Shown: positions 46,731 through 57,989, numbered from the stretch's first letter. The stretch: 64,000 nucleotides of DNA from Saccharum officinarum (GCA_020631735.1 CM036158.1:78917447-78981446), one strand, 5' to 3'. Made by a program: numbers and translations. The notes: generated by a model from the letters alone, not told the origin.

Positions 46731-47473
46731 GGCCTTATTCACTTCCCATCCCAAGCCAAAATATTTCCTCTTCCACCCATCACATCAAATCTTTCGACGC
46801 ATGCATGGAGCATAGAGATGGCAGCGGATCGGGTTCGGGTTGGATACCCGCGGGTTCGGGTTTGGGGATGGTTTATCACCCACGGTTTTCGGTTTCGGTT
46901 TCGGGTTTGGTATCGGGTTCGGTTTCGGGTTTGGTTTTTCACCCGTGGATATCCAATGGATATCCGAAATAAATTATTTGGAATTAAAACTCATGTTTTA
47001 TAATACGCTAATAATAACTTGTTTACTTAGATTATTAAATCTATTCAAAATTGACTCATGAAAATATTTATTATTTATTGCCTCTTATTTATACATGTGA
47101 ATATGTGTATATTTATCCACGGGTTTCGGGTATCCATTCGGGTTTCGGGTATCCGTTCGGGTTTCGGGTATCCGCGGGTTTGATTTTGGTGATGGATTTC
47201 CACCCGAATCGGTTTTCGGTTCGGGTTCGGGTTTCGATTTCGGGTTTCGGTTTTGGGTGCACGGAGACTCCATCCGATCCGAACCCGACCCGTTGACATC
47301 CTTAATGGAGCATTAAATGTAGGTAAAAAAGATAACTAATTGCATAGTTTGTCTGTAAATGTCTGGACGAATCTTTTGAGCCTAGTTAGTCCATGATTGG
47401 ACAAATTTTGCCAAATAACAACGAAAGATGCTACAGTAACTTTTCACCTATTTTTCGCGAAGTGAACACACCC
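46731..47473. mobile_element. Tourist-like MITE B, interrupted by a hAT-type element
   Basis: Ends GGCCTTATTCACTTC and GAAGTGAACACACCC are flanked by TAA on both sides (46728-46730, 47474-47476). Removing the insertion at 46813-47304 and one 8-bp duplication leaves 243 bp. Confidence 0.82.
46813..47304. mobile_element. Non-autonomous hAT-type element with CGGGTATCCG-type repeats
   Basis: It has a perfect 8-bp duplication ATGGAGCA (46805-46812, 47305-47312). Ends are TAGAGATGGCAGCGG and the reverse complement of TAAGGATGTCAACGG. Its arms repeat GGGTTTCGGGTATCC and GGTTTCGGGTTTGG units. No coding sequence. Confidence 0.85.
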
Positions 47474-47721
47474 TAAGCTAATTTGTTAGCTAAGTTTCTA
47501 ACCAGTTGTTAACCGTCTAGCTGGTCTCTAACTAATTCAGATTATTTTTTAGTCTCAGCTACTAACTTGTTTTCGTTGATTCAATTCAAATAGATCCTTA
47601 GTTCTTGCTTGATGACTGATCCAAGGTCCGAGGTCCAAGAGGTCCAACTCTATATTGAGGAATCATTTTTTATCATTTTTAAACAACATATTGGGAGAGA
47701 ATTACTCTTTTTTTCATATTT
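47474..47721. other. Intergenic DNA between MITEs
   Basis: Contains CTAACT/AGTTAG-rich sequence that may be an old MITE piece. Nothing else was recognised. Confidence 0.4.
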
Positions 47722-47996
47722 GGTCTTGTTTAGATGCCAAAATTGGGAGGCAAACTTTGCATAGTAAGTGTCACGTCACACTGTAGCAATTTTGTTTTTA
47801 TTTGGTAATAATTGTCAAAATCTTGATTAATTAGGCTCTAAATGTTCGTCTCGCAAAGTACAACAAAACTGTGCAATTAGTTTTTTATTTTATCTATATT
47901 TAGTACTCCATATATGTGCCGGCATTTTGATGTGACAGGGAATAGGAATTCTACATAGTAAATTTGGGAGGCAAAATCTAGAATCTAAACCAGGCC
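47722..47996. mobile_element. Tourist-like MITE C
   Basis: Ends GGTCTTGTTTAGAT and ATCTAAACCAGGCC are flanked by TTT on both sides. The internal motif AGGCTCTAAATGTTCGTCTCG is shared with other copies. Confidence 0.75.
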
Positions 47997-48350
47997 TTTA
48001 TGGTCTCTAGCTCTTTCACGCACCATAGTACAGCAAGCAACCGAAGCCACGTCATCCGGGTCCTACCCTACTCTTCCTACTTCACGAAACCTGCCTCGCC
48101 GCTTAATTCCTGGACCAGATCACGGGCCATTTACTGCTGATTTGCTGAATCCCGACGAGTGCAGCAAAGCACCAGCGGCTAGCGTCGAAACGAAACGTTC
48201 CTCGGGCGCGTCCGGCGCACATGCATGCTATTCGGTTGCCGTCCTGTCCCTTTTTTTAGCCTTTTTCTCTCCTTTCGCTACGTCCTTCTGTGTTGGTCCT
48301 TGCTATTGCTATACTCCTACTACGTACTCCTACAGTACACTAGTGCTTCA
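47997..48350. other. Intergenic DNA, nothing recognised
   Basis: No supported gene. It separates two MITEs. Confidence 0.4.
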
Positions 48351-48845
48351 GGCCTGATTAGTTTGAGTGTTAAAGTTTAATCAACATTGTAGCACTTTTG
48401 TTTTATTTGACAAAAAGTTTCTAATCTTGGACTAATTAGGCTTAATAGATTCGTCTCGTAAATTACTCCTAATCTGTGTCGACATGCATACAATTAGTCT
48501 ACATTTAGGCCCTGTTTAGATGCCAAATTTTTCCCCAAATTCTACTATGCAAAAAGAAGATTCCCCATCACATCAAAATGTCGGCACATGCATGGAGTAC
48601 CAAATATAGATGAAATCAAAAACTAATTGCACAGTTTTGTTGTTCTTTACGAGACGAACGTTTTAAGCCTAATTAGTCAATGTTTGGACAATTTTTACCA
48701 AATAAAAACAAAATGCTACAGTGTTTGACCCAATTTGGCCAGTCCAAATTTGGGCCAACTAAACAAGGCCTTAGTACTCCATACATTTAAGGAGACATTG
48801 ATGTGATGGGAGTTAAATTTTAACTCCTTCAAACCAAACGGGCCC
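48351..48845. mobile_element. Tourist-like MITE D, host of a nested MITE
   Basis: Ends GGCCTGATTAGTTTGA and TCAAACCAAACGGGCCC are inverted repeats. The element is split by MITE E, which inserted in its ACATTTAGTACTCC stretch. Flanking triplets TCA and TTA do not match exactly. Confidence 0.7.
48508..48770. mobile_element. Tourist-like MITE E, nested in MITE D
   Basis: Ends GGCCCTGTTTAGATG and CAACTAAACAAGGCC are flanked by a perfect TTA duplication (48505-48507, 48771-48773), as expected for the PIF/Harbinger-Tourist group. Confidence 0.85.
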
Positions 48846-48848
48846 TTA

Positions 48849-49088
48849 GGCCACGTTTAGATGCTGAAAAATTTCAACCCGATAAATAGTACCATTTTCG
48901 TCTTATTTGGCAAATATTGTCCAATCATGGACCAATTAGGCTCAAAAGATTCATCTCGTGATTTTCAACTAAACTGTGTAATTAGTTATTTTTTTACCTA
49001 TATTTACTACTTCATGCATGGATCCAAAGATTGATGTGACGAAGAGAGTGAAAAAATTTCAACTTTTAGAGTACATCTAAACAAGGCC
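48849..49088. mobile_element. Tourist-like MITE F
   Basis: Ends GGCCACGTTTAGATG and CATCTAAACAAGGCC are flanked by a perfect TTA (48846-48848, 49089-49091). It starts three bases after MITE D ends. Confidence 0.83.
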
Positions 49089-49238
49089 TTAGTCCTGGAG
49101 AGGGTAGTTTGGTACCGGTACACTGCCAGTCCATCAGTGCAGGGTGCCTGCCACTGCCCCGGGTTTGGCCGGTTGGCATCCACTGATGGGAGTGGGAGTG
49201 AGGTGACTGGCTGACTGCTCAGCTCAATCAGCTTCAAC

Positions 49239-49460
49239 GGCTGTGTTTAGATCCATCGAAAAGTGCACTATGCAAAATAAGATTCTCCGTCACATCAAAC
49301 TTGCGATACATATATGGAGTACTAAATGTGGATAAAATCAATAATTGCACAGTTTGGTTGTACTTTGCGAAACGAACGTGAGCCTAATTAGTCAATATTT
49401 GGACACCAAATACTGCTACAGTGTATTTTGGCACTCCAAAATTCGGATCTAAACACAGCC
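49239..49460. mobile_element. Tourist-like MITE G
   Basis: Ends GGCTGTGTTTAGATCC and GGATCTAAACACAGCC are perfect 16-bp inverted repeats flanked by AAC on both sides. Confidence 0.83.
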
Positions 49461-49793
49461 AACGTCTTGTAGCTACTGGTGCCAATCATGGTGAGTGCGG
49501 CACCAACTGACGCGGTGACTTCCTTTGACTTTGATTTGACGCGCAGTTCACAAGTGCTCGTCCTATAATCTACTCCTACGGATTAATAATCTAAATATAC
49601 AATTACAAATGCAGATGTGCACTAATCAATGCAAGGTACAGCTTAGGACATCTAATCTTGTGCAACCACTGCCCGACTCCATCAGGTCTTCACGTACAGT
49701 ACGTTACAGTTTAGCAGGGTGAATTGTCTGCTTTTTAATTTCGCAGATCAACTGCTCAACACTATCGTGAGGCCATGTTCGCTTGCTCACGTG
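49461..49793. other. Intergenic DNA, nothing recognised
   Basis: No supported gene or repeat boundary between MITE G and the hAT-type element. Confidence 0.4.
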
Positions 49794-50365
49794 TCAAAAT
49801 GGCAACGGGTATCCGAAACCCGAATACCCGACGGGTTTTACCCGATAAGGAGGCAGGTATGGAAGACATTTTACACCCGCGGGTACGTTATTGGACGAAT
49901 TCTTGTACCCATCGGGTATGCGTGGTACGGGTGTGGGTGTATACTACCCATACCCGCATACCTGCGGGTTAAAAAAACCCACATAAATAATATTCAACAT
50001 CTGCAATTTTAGCTCATATAAGCCTATAGCCCATATTTGGCCCATATAAGCATATGAGTATATATATTCCTGAACTCCCTCAACCCCTAATCCTCATCCT
50101 CACTCCACTCCACTGGATATATTTCTGTTTTGCTGCTCTATTGTTGATTTGTTTTGCTGGAAGCTATTATATTTTGGTGTGTGAACTCGGGTATATTGTC
50201 GGGTGTGGGTTACCCGTCGGGTAAGAATTACCCGTCGGGTGCGGGTATGGAATGAATTTTCTACCCGCCTGCGGGTACGGGTAACCCGACGGGTAAGATT
50301 TTGATCTGGCGGGTGCAGGTACGGGTGGCCAGTACCCATCGGGTACGTACCCGTTGCCATTTTGA
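49794..50365. mobile_element. Non-autonomous hAT-type element with CGGGTA repeats
   Basis: Perfect 18-bp inverted ends TCAAAATGGCAACGGGTA and TACCCGTTGCCATTTTGA lie inside an 8-bp duplication CTCACGTG/CTCACATG (one mismatch). Arms carry many CGGGTAC and TACCCGTCGGG units. The centre is AT-rich with no coding sequence. It is related to 46813-47304 by its end wording (ATGGCAACGGG). Confidence 0.87.
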
Positions 50366-50429
50366 CTCACATGAGCCACCATTGAGTGCTAGCCGCGCAC
50401 CCTAGGTGAGTCTCAACGAGAGTTTCCAG

Positions 50430-50757
50430 GTTCAACCGCCTCAGGCAATATACATTGGACGTTACAGCCAAAGTGGGAACCTTCTCTGCACTCGAAGCAG
50501 AAGCCCTTGTACTTGGCAAATTCTCTGCACCATACAGTGATCAACTATTTCTTTGGCAACCAAACGCTGGTAACCTTCCTCAGTCAGGTGGAGCCAACTC
50601 AAACAAGTGCCACATTGGAGACCTACTTCCGTAGTTCCATTGCAGGAAGAGTTCAAATCCCTCGACTTAGAGGCTGCCTACCGGACCTACGAAAATCTCA
50701 AGAAGCCAGAACCCCACGGCTCAGTAGCTCACAGCCTAGCAAATCATGCCAAAAAAA
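50430..50757 (+). pseudogene. RNase H-like remnant, probably from a LINE
   Basis: Plus-strand frames give TFSALEAEALVLG, then in a shifted frame NQTLVTFLSQ, and at the end GSVAHSLANHA. These are typical of the RNase H domain found at the C-terminus of plant LINEs (AEA motif, DNQTL region, VAH..ANHA end). At least one frameshift separates them, and a MITE begins right after. Confidence 0.5.
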
Positions 50758-50762
50758 TGTAG

Positions 50763-51025
50763 GCCTTGTTTGAAATGGAGGATTTCCAAAGAAAAAGCAA
50801 AGGAATGGATTTTTTTTAGGAAAAAGTTTTTAACTCGTTTAGAACAAAGGAAGTTTGTATTCCTTTCCAGAGGAAAGACTAACCTTGCTTCACAAAACAT
50901 AGGGAAAAAAAGCACCCAAAGAAACCCAAAGAAAAAATTCCCTCAATGTTATCTCATGTACCGAAACCTAGAACTTTGCTTCTTGGGCATGTGACATTCC
51001 TGTTTTTTCGCAATCCAAACACCCC
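50763..51025. mobile_element. MITE with GGCCTTGTTTG ends
   Basis: Left end GGCCTTGTTTGAAATGG and right end GCAATCCAAACACCC are imperfect inverted repeats. The right part (CTTTGCTTCTTGGGCATGTGACATTCC...) is repeated at 51660-51725. No clear target duplication was seen. Confidence 0.55.
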
Positions 51026-52343
51026 CACATGCCCAGCTCTAGGGGGAGGACAAACACTGCGACCGCCGGGGGCCTATGGAGCTGAGGGGCTCAAGATAAA
51101 ATAGGTAATTAGTAGATATATTGGGCAATTGACATAATAATCCTTTAAAGGCCTAACAAGCCTGATATCAGCCGTATGTTCTCCTGTACAACAGTGATTT
51201 GTTTCGTTTTCTGCCGGTGGCGCATCGCTTCCTATTCTATTCTCGCCCAGACCCTTGACGACGCCTGCTATTCTCGTGATCTCATCGCTCGGGCTCCGAC
51301 GCTGGTCGCCGCCTTGCCGGCACACCGCCACGACGGTAGCGGAACAAGCTCCGACTCTGCAAGGACGCACGACAGTCTACAGACATCACAGTAAGCAACA
51401 CATATAGATGAAGCCTATTTTTTTCTAATTTTATTGTGTATGCGATTTGCTTGTATAGTGGTAGGGTTATAAATTTCTAATTCAATTTATTTATTTGAAT
51501 ATATTAGATGTTGTTTAAGAAGCATTTGTTATTTGAAAATATTAATATTAAAAATTAATTTAAGCGACACATCTCTTTTTGCTTGCTCAAGGGCCCTTGA
51601 AATTATAGAGCCGGGCCTTTACCCCCAAAGTTTATATTTCTGCGTTTTGAAATTCAACCGAAGCCTGGAACTTTGCTTCTTGGGCACATGTCACATTCCT
51701 GTGTTTTCTGCAATCCAAACACCCTAAAGTTTATATTTTTGTGTTTTGAAATTCTATAGTTTTCTAGTTTTCACTCTATTCTATTCCTGTTTTTTCTTTC
51801 ATCTTTTGTTTTGCATTTCTAGGTTTCAAATAGGCAGATCCTGTATTGCACCGTACTAGCGGTCCTATACAACCATCAATCTTCTAAGTTAAACGAGGCC
51901 TTTCTAGGTTTGGCAGGGCTTCTCTACCGGCTTCAGAAGGCATTTGGAGTTGTGTTGTGCCAAACGAGGCCTAATATATCTAGGTTCCTTTAGACCTACT
52001 TCATTTACGTCGCTCTTAGTTTAATATAAAGTTTCCTATAAAAACTTGTTTATTCATCAACTAAATCATAACATCACATAACCATTGAGCGTTGTGACTA
52101 TCTATAAAGTAGTGAGTTAAGGCTACTATACATTTTGTTCTCGAATACGCAAAAGGTTTGTGTATTTTTGTATTAACAAGAAGAAGTTTGAGGTACACAA
52201 TGCGTCATTGGCGCACTAGGAGGGATAGAGATAATTTAATTTAGTTTCAGCTCAGCCCTCCTAGCAAAACGAAACTAACGATTCATCAACTAAAACATAT
52301 AAAACTAATGTGGCATTTCTAGAAATAAACACACACACACACA
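51026..52343. other. Intergenic DNA with MITE fragments
   Basis: It contains a second copy of the 50763-51025 MITE right end (51660-51725), a GAGGCC...GAGGCC flanked piece near 51895-51970, and an (AC)n run at 52330-52344. No gene was recognised. Confidence 0.45.
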
Positions 52344-52351
52344 CCAGTAAG

Positions 52352-52551
52352 CAGGGGCGGATCCAGAACGGGGCTGCGCCCCGGGCTGAGCTGCTGATTC
52401 ACGTTCAAAATAGTCTGATCTTGCTTCCTAGGTCTCCTTTTGTCTAATTAAGATCATAGTTTTTTAGGCTAAACACCACATATGTTAAAGGAGCTACATG
52501 GACTCGCCCCGGGCTGCAGCCCGGGCAGCCCGGGCCCTGGATCCGCCCCTG
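52352..52551. mobile_element. Short hAT-type MITE with CAGGGGCGGATCCAG ends
   Basis: Perfect 15-bp inverted ends CAGGGGCGGATCCAG/CTGGATCCGCCCCTG lie inside a perfect 8-bp duplication CCAGTAAG (52344-52351, 52552-52559). It is 200 bp and non-coding. GC-rich inner arms repeat CCCGGGCTG. Confidence 0.88.
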
Positions 52552-52559
52552 CCAGTAAG

Positions 52560-53125
52560 ATTAGCCAAAGGCTCCCATTCACTTGACATAATTTGGCTGG
52601 CAGACTGTGTTCTTGCATGCATGGATATGTCGGTCCACCAGGACCATTATATTTATCGATCGTGTACGTGACAACTGACAACAACCGATACTTCAATTGA
52701 CTGAGGTCCTCTTACTGCTTATGTGAATACAAAACATGGCACATGCATATGCGTGCATATCTATAATAATAACAGCACATGCGTGCATATATATAATAAT
52801 AACGAGACAGAGAGATGGAGTATCTAGTTCCATTCCATTGCTAGATCCGTGACTTTTATTCTTCTTGATAATTTAGAGCATGGAGATTGTACTCCATCCA
52901 ACTGGTAATGTTTGGCACATCTGATCAATCCTTTCCTCCCTCGATCACGATGCTAAGTACCATTTTATACGGGGAGTATATATATCACTGCTGGAGATAA
53001 ACCACATGAGAGGGACAGAAAACTAAAGCCTGCAGATTAGTGTAAAGCGAGAAAAAAAAAAGACAGAGGAATCAATAGAGAGTGCTAGAATGGACTATGG
53101 AGACATGGACACAGGACACGCACAG
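52560..53125. other. Intergenic DNA, nothing recognised
   Basis: AT-rich. A short duplicated GCGTGCATAT-ATAATAATAAC piece lies near 52750-52803. No gene seen. Confidence 0.4.
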
Positions 53126-53128
53126 TAA

Positions 53129-53371
53129 GGCTGTGTTTAGTTGAGAAAAATGGGGTGAAAAGTTACTGTACCATTTTCGTTGTTATTTGGTAAAATTTGT
53201 TCAACCATGGATTAATTAGACTCAAAAGATTCGTCTCGAACTTTACAGACAAACTATGCAATTAGTTAGTTTTTTTTACCTACATTTAATGCTCCATGCA
53301 TACGTTTAAAGATTCGATGTGATGGGTGGAAGAGAAAATATTTTGGGTGTGGATGAGAAGTAAACAGAGCC
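53129..53371. mobile_element. Tourist-like MITE H
   Basis: Ends GGCTGTGTTTAGTTG and AAGTAAACAGAGCC are flanked by TAA on both sides. The internal region is nearly identical to MITE I. Confidence 0.82.
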
Positions 53372-53607
53372 TAAGATGGATGATGCCCTGCTCGAGCTGG
53401 AGGCCAGAATAAGGTCGTGTGGAGCAGTGGAGTCCTCCTACAACGCCTTGGGTGGGTGGAGCACTGGAGCGACTGATTTTGAGGGCAACTGTGCGTGGTA
53501 GGTCTCCTGCTGTACCGTGAGGAGAGCGAGGACACTGGGACTGAGCAACTGTGCGTGGTCATGGCCACCTGCCGGCCCTCGTCCGTCCGTACGTAACTCT
53601 GAACTCT

Positions 53608-53850
53608 GGGTGTGTTCACCTCGCGAAAAGTAGTTGAAAAGTTACTGTAGCACTTTTCGTTGTTATTTGGTAAAATTTGTCCAACTATGGATTAATTAGA
53701 CTCAAAAGATTCGTTTCGAACTTTACAGACAAACTATGCAATTAGTTATCTTTTTTACCTACGTTTAATGCTCCATGCATGCGTTGAAAGATTTGATGTG
53801 ATGTGTGTAAGAGGAAATATTTTGGGTTGGAAGGGGAAGTGAACGCGGCC
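53608..53850. mobile_element. Tourist-like MITE I
   Basis: Ends GGGTGTGTTCACCTC and GAAGTGAACGCGGCC with the shared interior (AAAAGATTCGT, TTTAATGCTCCATGC). The flanking triplets do not match clearly. Confidence 0.72.
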
Positions 53851-54106
53851 ATTCCAGTCCATGTGCGCATAGGCGGAGGGGGCACGACGACGCCACGTAC
53901 ACAGCCCACAGGCCACAGGCACGCACCGCCCAACCGGCGCGCCGAAAAGGAGAGCACGTGACCTCTGCTTGGAGCGAGTCTGTCAAGCACCGCGGAGTGG
54001 GTGCATCTGCTTCTACCTGGAATGGATCCTCTGCCCCGCACCTGCGTGCGTCGGTGCGTGCATGCAAACCCATCGATCTGTCGGTGGCCGCGCGGCCTGA
54101 GATCTG

Positions 54107-54344
54107 GGCCACGTTTAGATGGTAATTTTTTTAATTCGATGAATAGTACCACTTTCGTCTTATTTGGTAAATATTGTCTAATCATAGACCAACTAGGCTC
54201 AAAAGATTCATCTCGTGATTTTCAATTAAACTGTGTAATTAGTTATTTTTTTATCTACATTTAATACTCTATACAAGCGGCTAAAAATTGATGTGATGAA
54301 AAGAGTGAAAAAATTCTAACTTTTGGGTGCATCTAAACGAGGCC
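54107..54344. mobile_element. Tourist-like MITE J
   Basis: Ends GGCCACGTTTAGATG and GCATCTAAACGAGGCC. Its interior resembles MITE F (CAAAAGATTCATCTCGTGATTTTCAA). The flanking triplets CTG and ATG are not an exact duplication. Confidence 0.72.
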
Positions 54345-54433
54345 ATGAGATCTCACCCTCTGGCCTCTGCGAGTCTGCATCCCTTCGTCACGAGGGGCAT
54401 TCATGAGAACTAGTAGATAGATAGATCCTCTAC

Positions 54434-54549
54434 GCCCTCTGTTCGTTTGACTGATAAGGCATGACTGAAAGTACTATTTAATAATTTGTTGAAGAGAAAA
54501 ATACTGTTAAATGACTGGCTGATTTGGCTGATAAAATCAAGCGAACGGG
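54434..54549. mobile_element. Short MITE with GTTCGTTTG ends
   Basis: Left CTGTTCGTTTGACTGATAAG and right TGATAAAATCAAGCGAACGG form imperfect inverted repeats around GAAAGTACT-like sequence, a pattern common among grass MITEs. No coding sequence. Confidence 0.5.
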
Positions 54550-54797
54550 ACGCTAGTCTTCAAATAAAATCCCCGGCTCCACGCCTGCGCCGCAAGGTAA
54601 GCTGTCGCCTTCCATGCTAGCTATCGCGGTCGGGTCACCGGGATTGCAAAAATTTTCCTTCGCCTTTCAACGTTTATATTCTCATTTATTAAGGTCATCA
54701 CGTATTCGTGCTCGACATGGCGCATGCACTTGCAGGGTTGCACGAAGGAGCACGCATCATCAAATGCCTGTCTCTCAAGCGAGCGTGAGTGCGTATA

Positions 54798-55782
54798 TAC
54801 TTGAGATAATTCCTTCGTTGCCATTAAAAACTATAACTATTCCTTCATTGCCATCAGAAAATACGTGTTTCCTTCGTTGCCATTGATTCTTATTTCTAGA
54901 TTCCGTATTTGCCATTTTGCTTTGATAGCTCAAATAGTAATGCAAAAAGACGATTATACCCCTGCTTTCTTCCCCCGTCATCCCGCACGTCTTCTCATTG
55001 GCTGCCGGTTCAGGTCGTATCGAGGTGCACGTGTATGGCTGCCCTCTATTTGCATGCATCATGTCATGAACACACCTACGTGCATGCATGGAACAGACAA
55101 CGTACAAGTCCATATCATTGTTGCTAGCTTCTTTCTATGCATGTATACATGAACAAGCACGTACACTAGCACACACAAATACAAGCATATGCGTGCATAT
55201 GGAGGATTTTGAGTTGACAAAAAATACATCAAACACCGCAGTTCGCGCCGCCCCCGCGGCTGCCGCGCTCGCTGTTCAACACTAACGCTGTTGCTGCCGA
55301 CCTCATTGTTATCGCGCTCAAAGCCGCCCTCTTGCCGCAAGCGCCGCGCGCCACTCGCCGCCGGCAAGAACGCTGCTATCTCAGAAAGCCCCGAGCACCG
55401 CTCTCGCAACCAGCTTGCGTTTGCTCTTCGTTCCTTTTTTTTCCATACAGTGACGAAAGGCTGGTGATGTAAATGTAGTATATTTGTATGTTGTTTTATG
55501 AAATGGTTATAGAGATGTAGCCATAAAAAATGGCGTGTGTATGCAAATATTATATAAATACGTAAGTCTTCATGAAGGCAAGCAAGGGCAAAATTGGCAT
55601 TTGAAACTTTGATATGTACACACAATGATGGCAATGAAGGGAACAAATATTGTGATTGGATGGCCATGAAGGGAAGAATATATATTCATATGACTGAAAT
55701 GGCAATTAAAGAATCAAAAATTAGAAATGGATGGCAATGAAGGAAATCCATAATTTTCAATAGCAATGAAGGAATTGGCATA
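54798..55782. mobile_element. Long-TIR element with periodic CCTTCNTTGCCAT motif
   Basis: The left arm has CCTTCGTTGCCAT at about 54811, CCTTCATTGCCAT at 54842 and CCTTCGTTGCCAT at 54872. The right arm has the reverse complement forms near 55630, 55670, 55730 and 55770. Arms are about 200 bp, the centre is GC-richer (55240-55430) with no recognised protein. It resembles a MULE-type non-autonomous element. Exact ends and target duplication were not resolved. Confidence 0.5.
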
Positions 55783-57079
55783 AGTTTGATCCATCCCATG
55801 TGATACTTGGGGAGCCAACAGCCAACGTATCACGTATGTACTCCAACTCCAAGTCTCCAACCTGCTGCACGAGTAGCCGCCAGACCGCGACACTGCTGCA
55901 GGCAGAGGAAAAGGCCTCCAAGGAAGCCCACGCTCCTACCAGGTATCGACCCGAGTACGCCTCCTAATTGGACTGGACTGCAGCACAGCCAAACCGTGCC
56001 TTGAGCCGAACCGCTAGTTTTTTTCCCAAACTAACATCCCGCATTTAATTATTTCATAATCTGCTAAAAACATAATTATTCACATAATCACATAGTCCAG
56101 GCCCTCGCTGTAGAGTGTAGACTAGTACTAATACAAATACAATTCATGTTCGGGTACATACTCTTGCAAAAACAAAAGTTAGGACCCTTTGGAACACAAT
56201 AATTTTCCAACAATTATATAGAAATTTTACAGAAATTAGTTCATTATTCATAGAAAAAACATAGAAACAGGAATAAAACCCTCATTCCTGAGGGGTCCTA
56301 GAGTTTACAGCTTAAGCCAATGCTATCTAAAGTATGCGCTACAGAGTTATAAGCTCGTAAGAGCTTCTTTTGAACATGGGGGAAAAATTCTTATTCCTAT
56401 GTTTTTTTCTGTAAAATGTAATACTGAGTTAGTATCTTCGAAGCATTATCTCCAGCTTCATCACCACGTCACTAGCTCTAACACATATGTCATGTTAGTT
56501 CTAAACTAGTGGCACTAGACAGTCGTCTTAGCTTTAAAGTTTCCCTCTTAATAATACGAGTATCTGTTTTAAACCCAGCTATGCACTCTATTGCACTTTA
56601 GCCGATAAAAAACAAAGAACCTATATTATACCATTGCCTTCAAGCCTTTGCTTTAAACTCCTTCCAATGGCTCCAACTCCATATTGAGCACTTGCATCTT
56701 GTAGTCATCATCTTCTTCGCCATGCTCCATGCGTTGCTTAACCTTGTCTTGTAGACAAACCTAGCTTATCAATTCAAGTAAATCATTAATCCACTAGTTG
56801 TCACTCAATTATCACAATCAAACTCTAGAGCGCCTCCTCTGTCCCCTTCCCTCTGCTCTGCCTCTTCTATTTTCATCGCCCACCCTTTTCCCTATCGTCA
56901 ACGTATCTGCAAATGACATGTCCATCGTCGCCCCAACCCCGGGTTACTCTCTTACGCTACTAAGAGACACCTGCCACATAACCCTCCTGTACTCTTCAAC
57001 TTCAGCCAAGGCCACGTATATGGACACATGAGGCTACCTCTACCACCCCTCCTCCTAGGAATATGATCGTCTACTGGGC
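55783..57079. other. Intergenic DNA, no gene recognised
   Basis: A piece at about 56175-56300 has imperfect inverted ends (AGGACCCTTTGGAAC...GAGGGGTCCT) and may be a MITE. Nothing else was supported. Confidence 0.4.
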
Positions 57080-57831
57080 GCCGCCATTAGCGGTGACGTA
57101 GACGGATATTACCATGATGCATGAGCACGACGCGACAACGCTACAGAGCCTCTGAACACCTAGGACAACACCCGGAGCCCCTGCGCGTACGACAACGTTG
57201 TGTGCGTGCTTGACGAGGACAAGGACAACCCTGGTCCCTCCGGCATGCTAGTCCTACGCGTGTCCATCCTCACCCTCGACACGAGCCTCGCCGACTCCTC
57301 GGGGTTGCGTGTCGGCCCCATCCCATTTGCCTCGGCATGGGGCCTCCGTCGCCTACGCCTCTAGCCAATGGGCAACCAGTTGATGGCCCCCTGTCCTGGC
57401 CTCCCTCGCAGGCCTCCCATATCTCTACACACTCGATCTTGACGGCAACCACTTCAAGCATCGTCAGCCTCATGCTATCGGCCTCAGTACCTCTCATGCT
57501 ACTCATCCTTGCCAACAAACAGCGACCTCTCTGGTGAGACATATCCGGCCCCATGTGGTTTGTGGACCTCGCCCGGAACACCCTCACCGACGCACTCGAG
57601 GCGTTATTGTCGATGTTGCACTACTGCTTCATGGCCAGCAACGCAATGCATGACACCCTCGAAGAGGTTTTTGGTGATGGTGACGGTGCCGCTGCCGCTA
57701 GTCCCGGCACTCCAGCCAACCCAGCATTCCTCGACTTGTCTATGAACAACCTCTCAGGGCCCCATCCCGGAGGCAGTGTTCGTACTCGTGAGTTTGTCTT
57801 TACTACTCCTATCCTGGAGGAGGTGCTCTAG
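57080..57831 (+). pseudogene. Decayed leucine-rich-repeat protein fragment
   Basis: Different plus-strand frames give LRR-like pieces in order: GPIPFASAWGLRRLRL, LYTLDLDGNHFK, then FVDLARNTLT and AFLDLSMNNLSGP. The xxLDLSxNxLSGxxP pattern fits plant extracellular LRR proteins (PGIP, DRT100 or receptor kinase ectodomains). Stops and shifts separate the pieces and no signal peptide, kinase or full repeat array is visible. The longest open part is 57553-57831. Confidence 0.5.
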
Positions 57832-57989
57832 ATGGATCATGGGAGGGAGAAGAGGGACACAAGGATAAATGAACAAGGGAGAGGTTATCGTATCTTTTCG
57901 CATGAACCCTTTATGTTTGCATGGTGACACGTCAAACCATGTATGAGTAAGTTGGCAAAATTAGCAAAAATGTATGCAATTTTCTTTGG

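Noticed and set aside
53742..54185. 147-codon minus-strand frame
   Set aside because: It spans parts of two MITEs and the spacer between them. No conserved motif.
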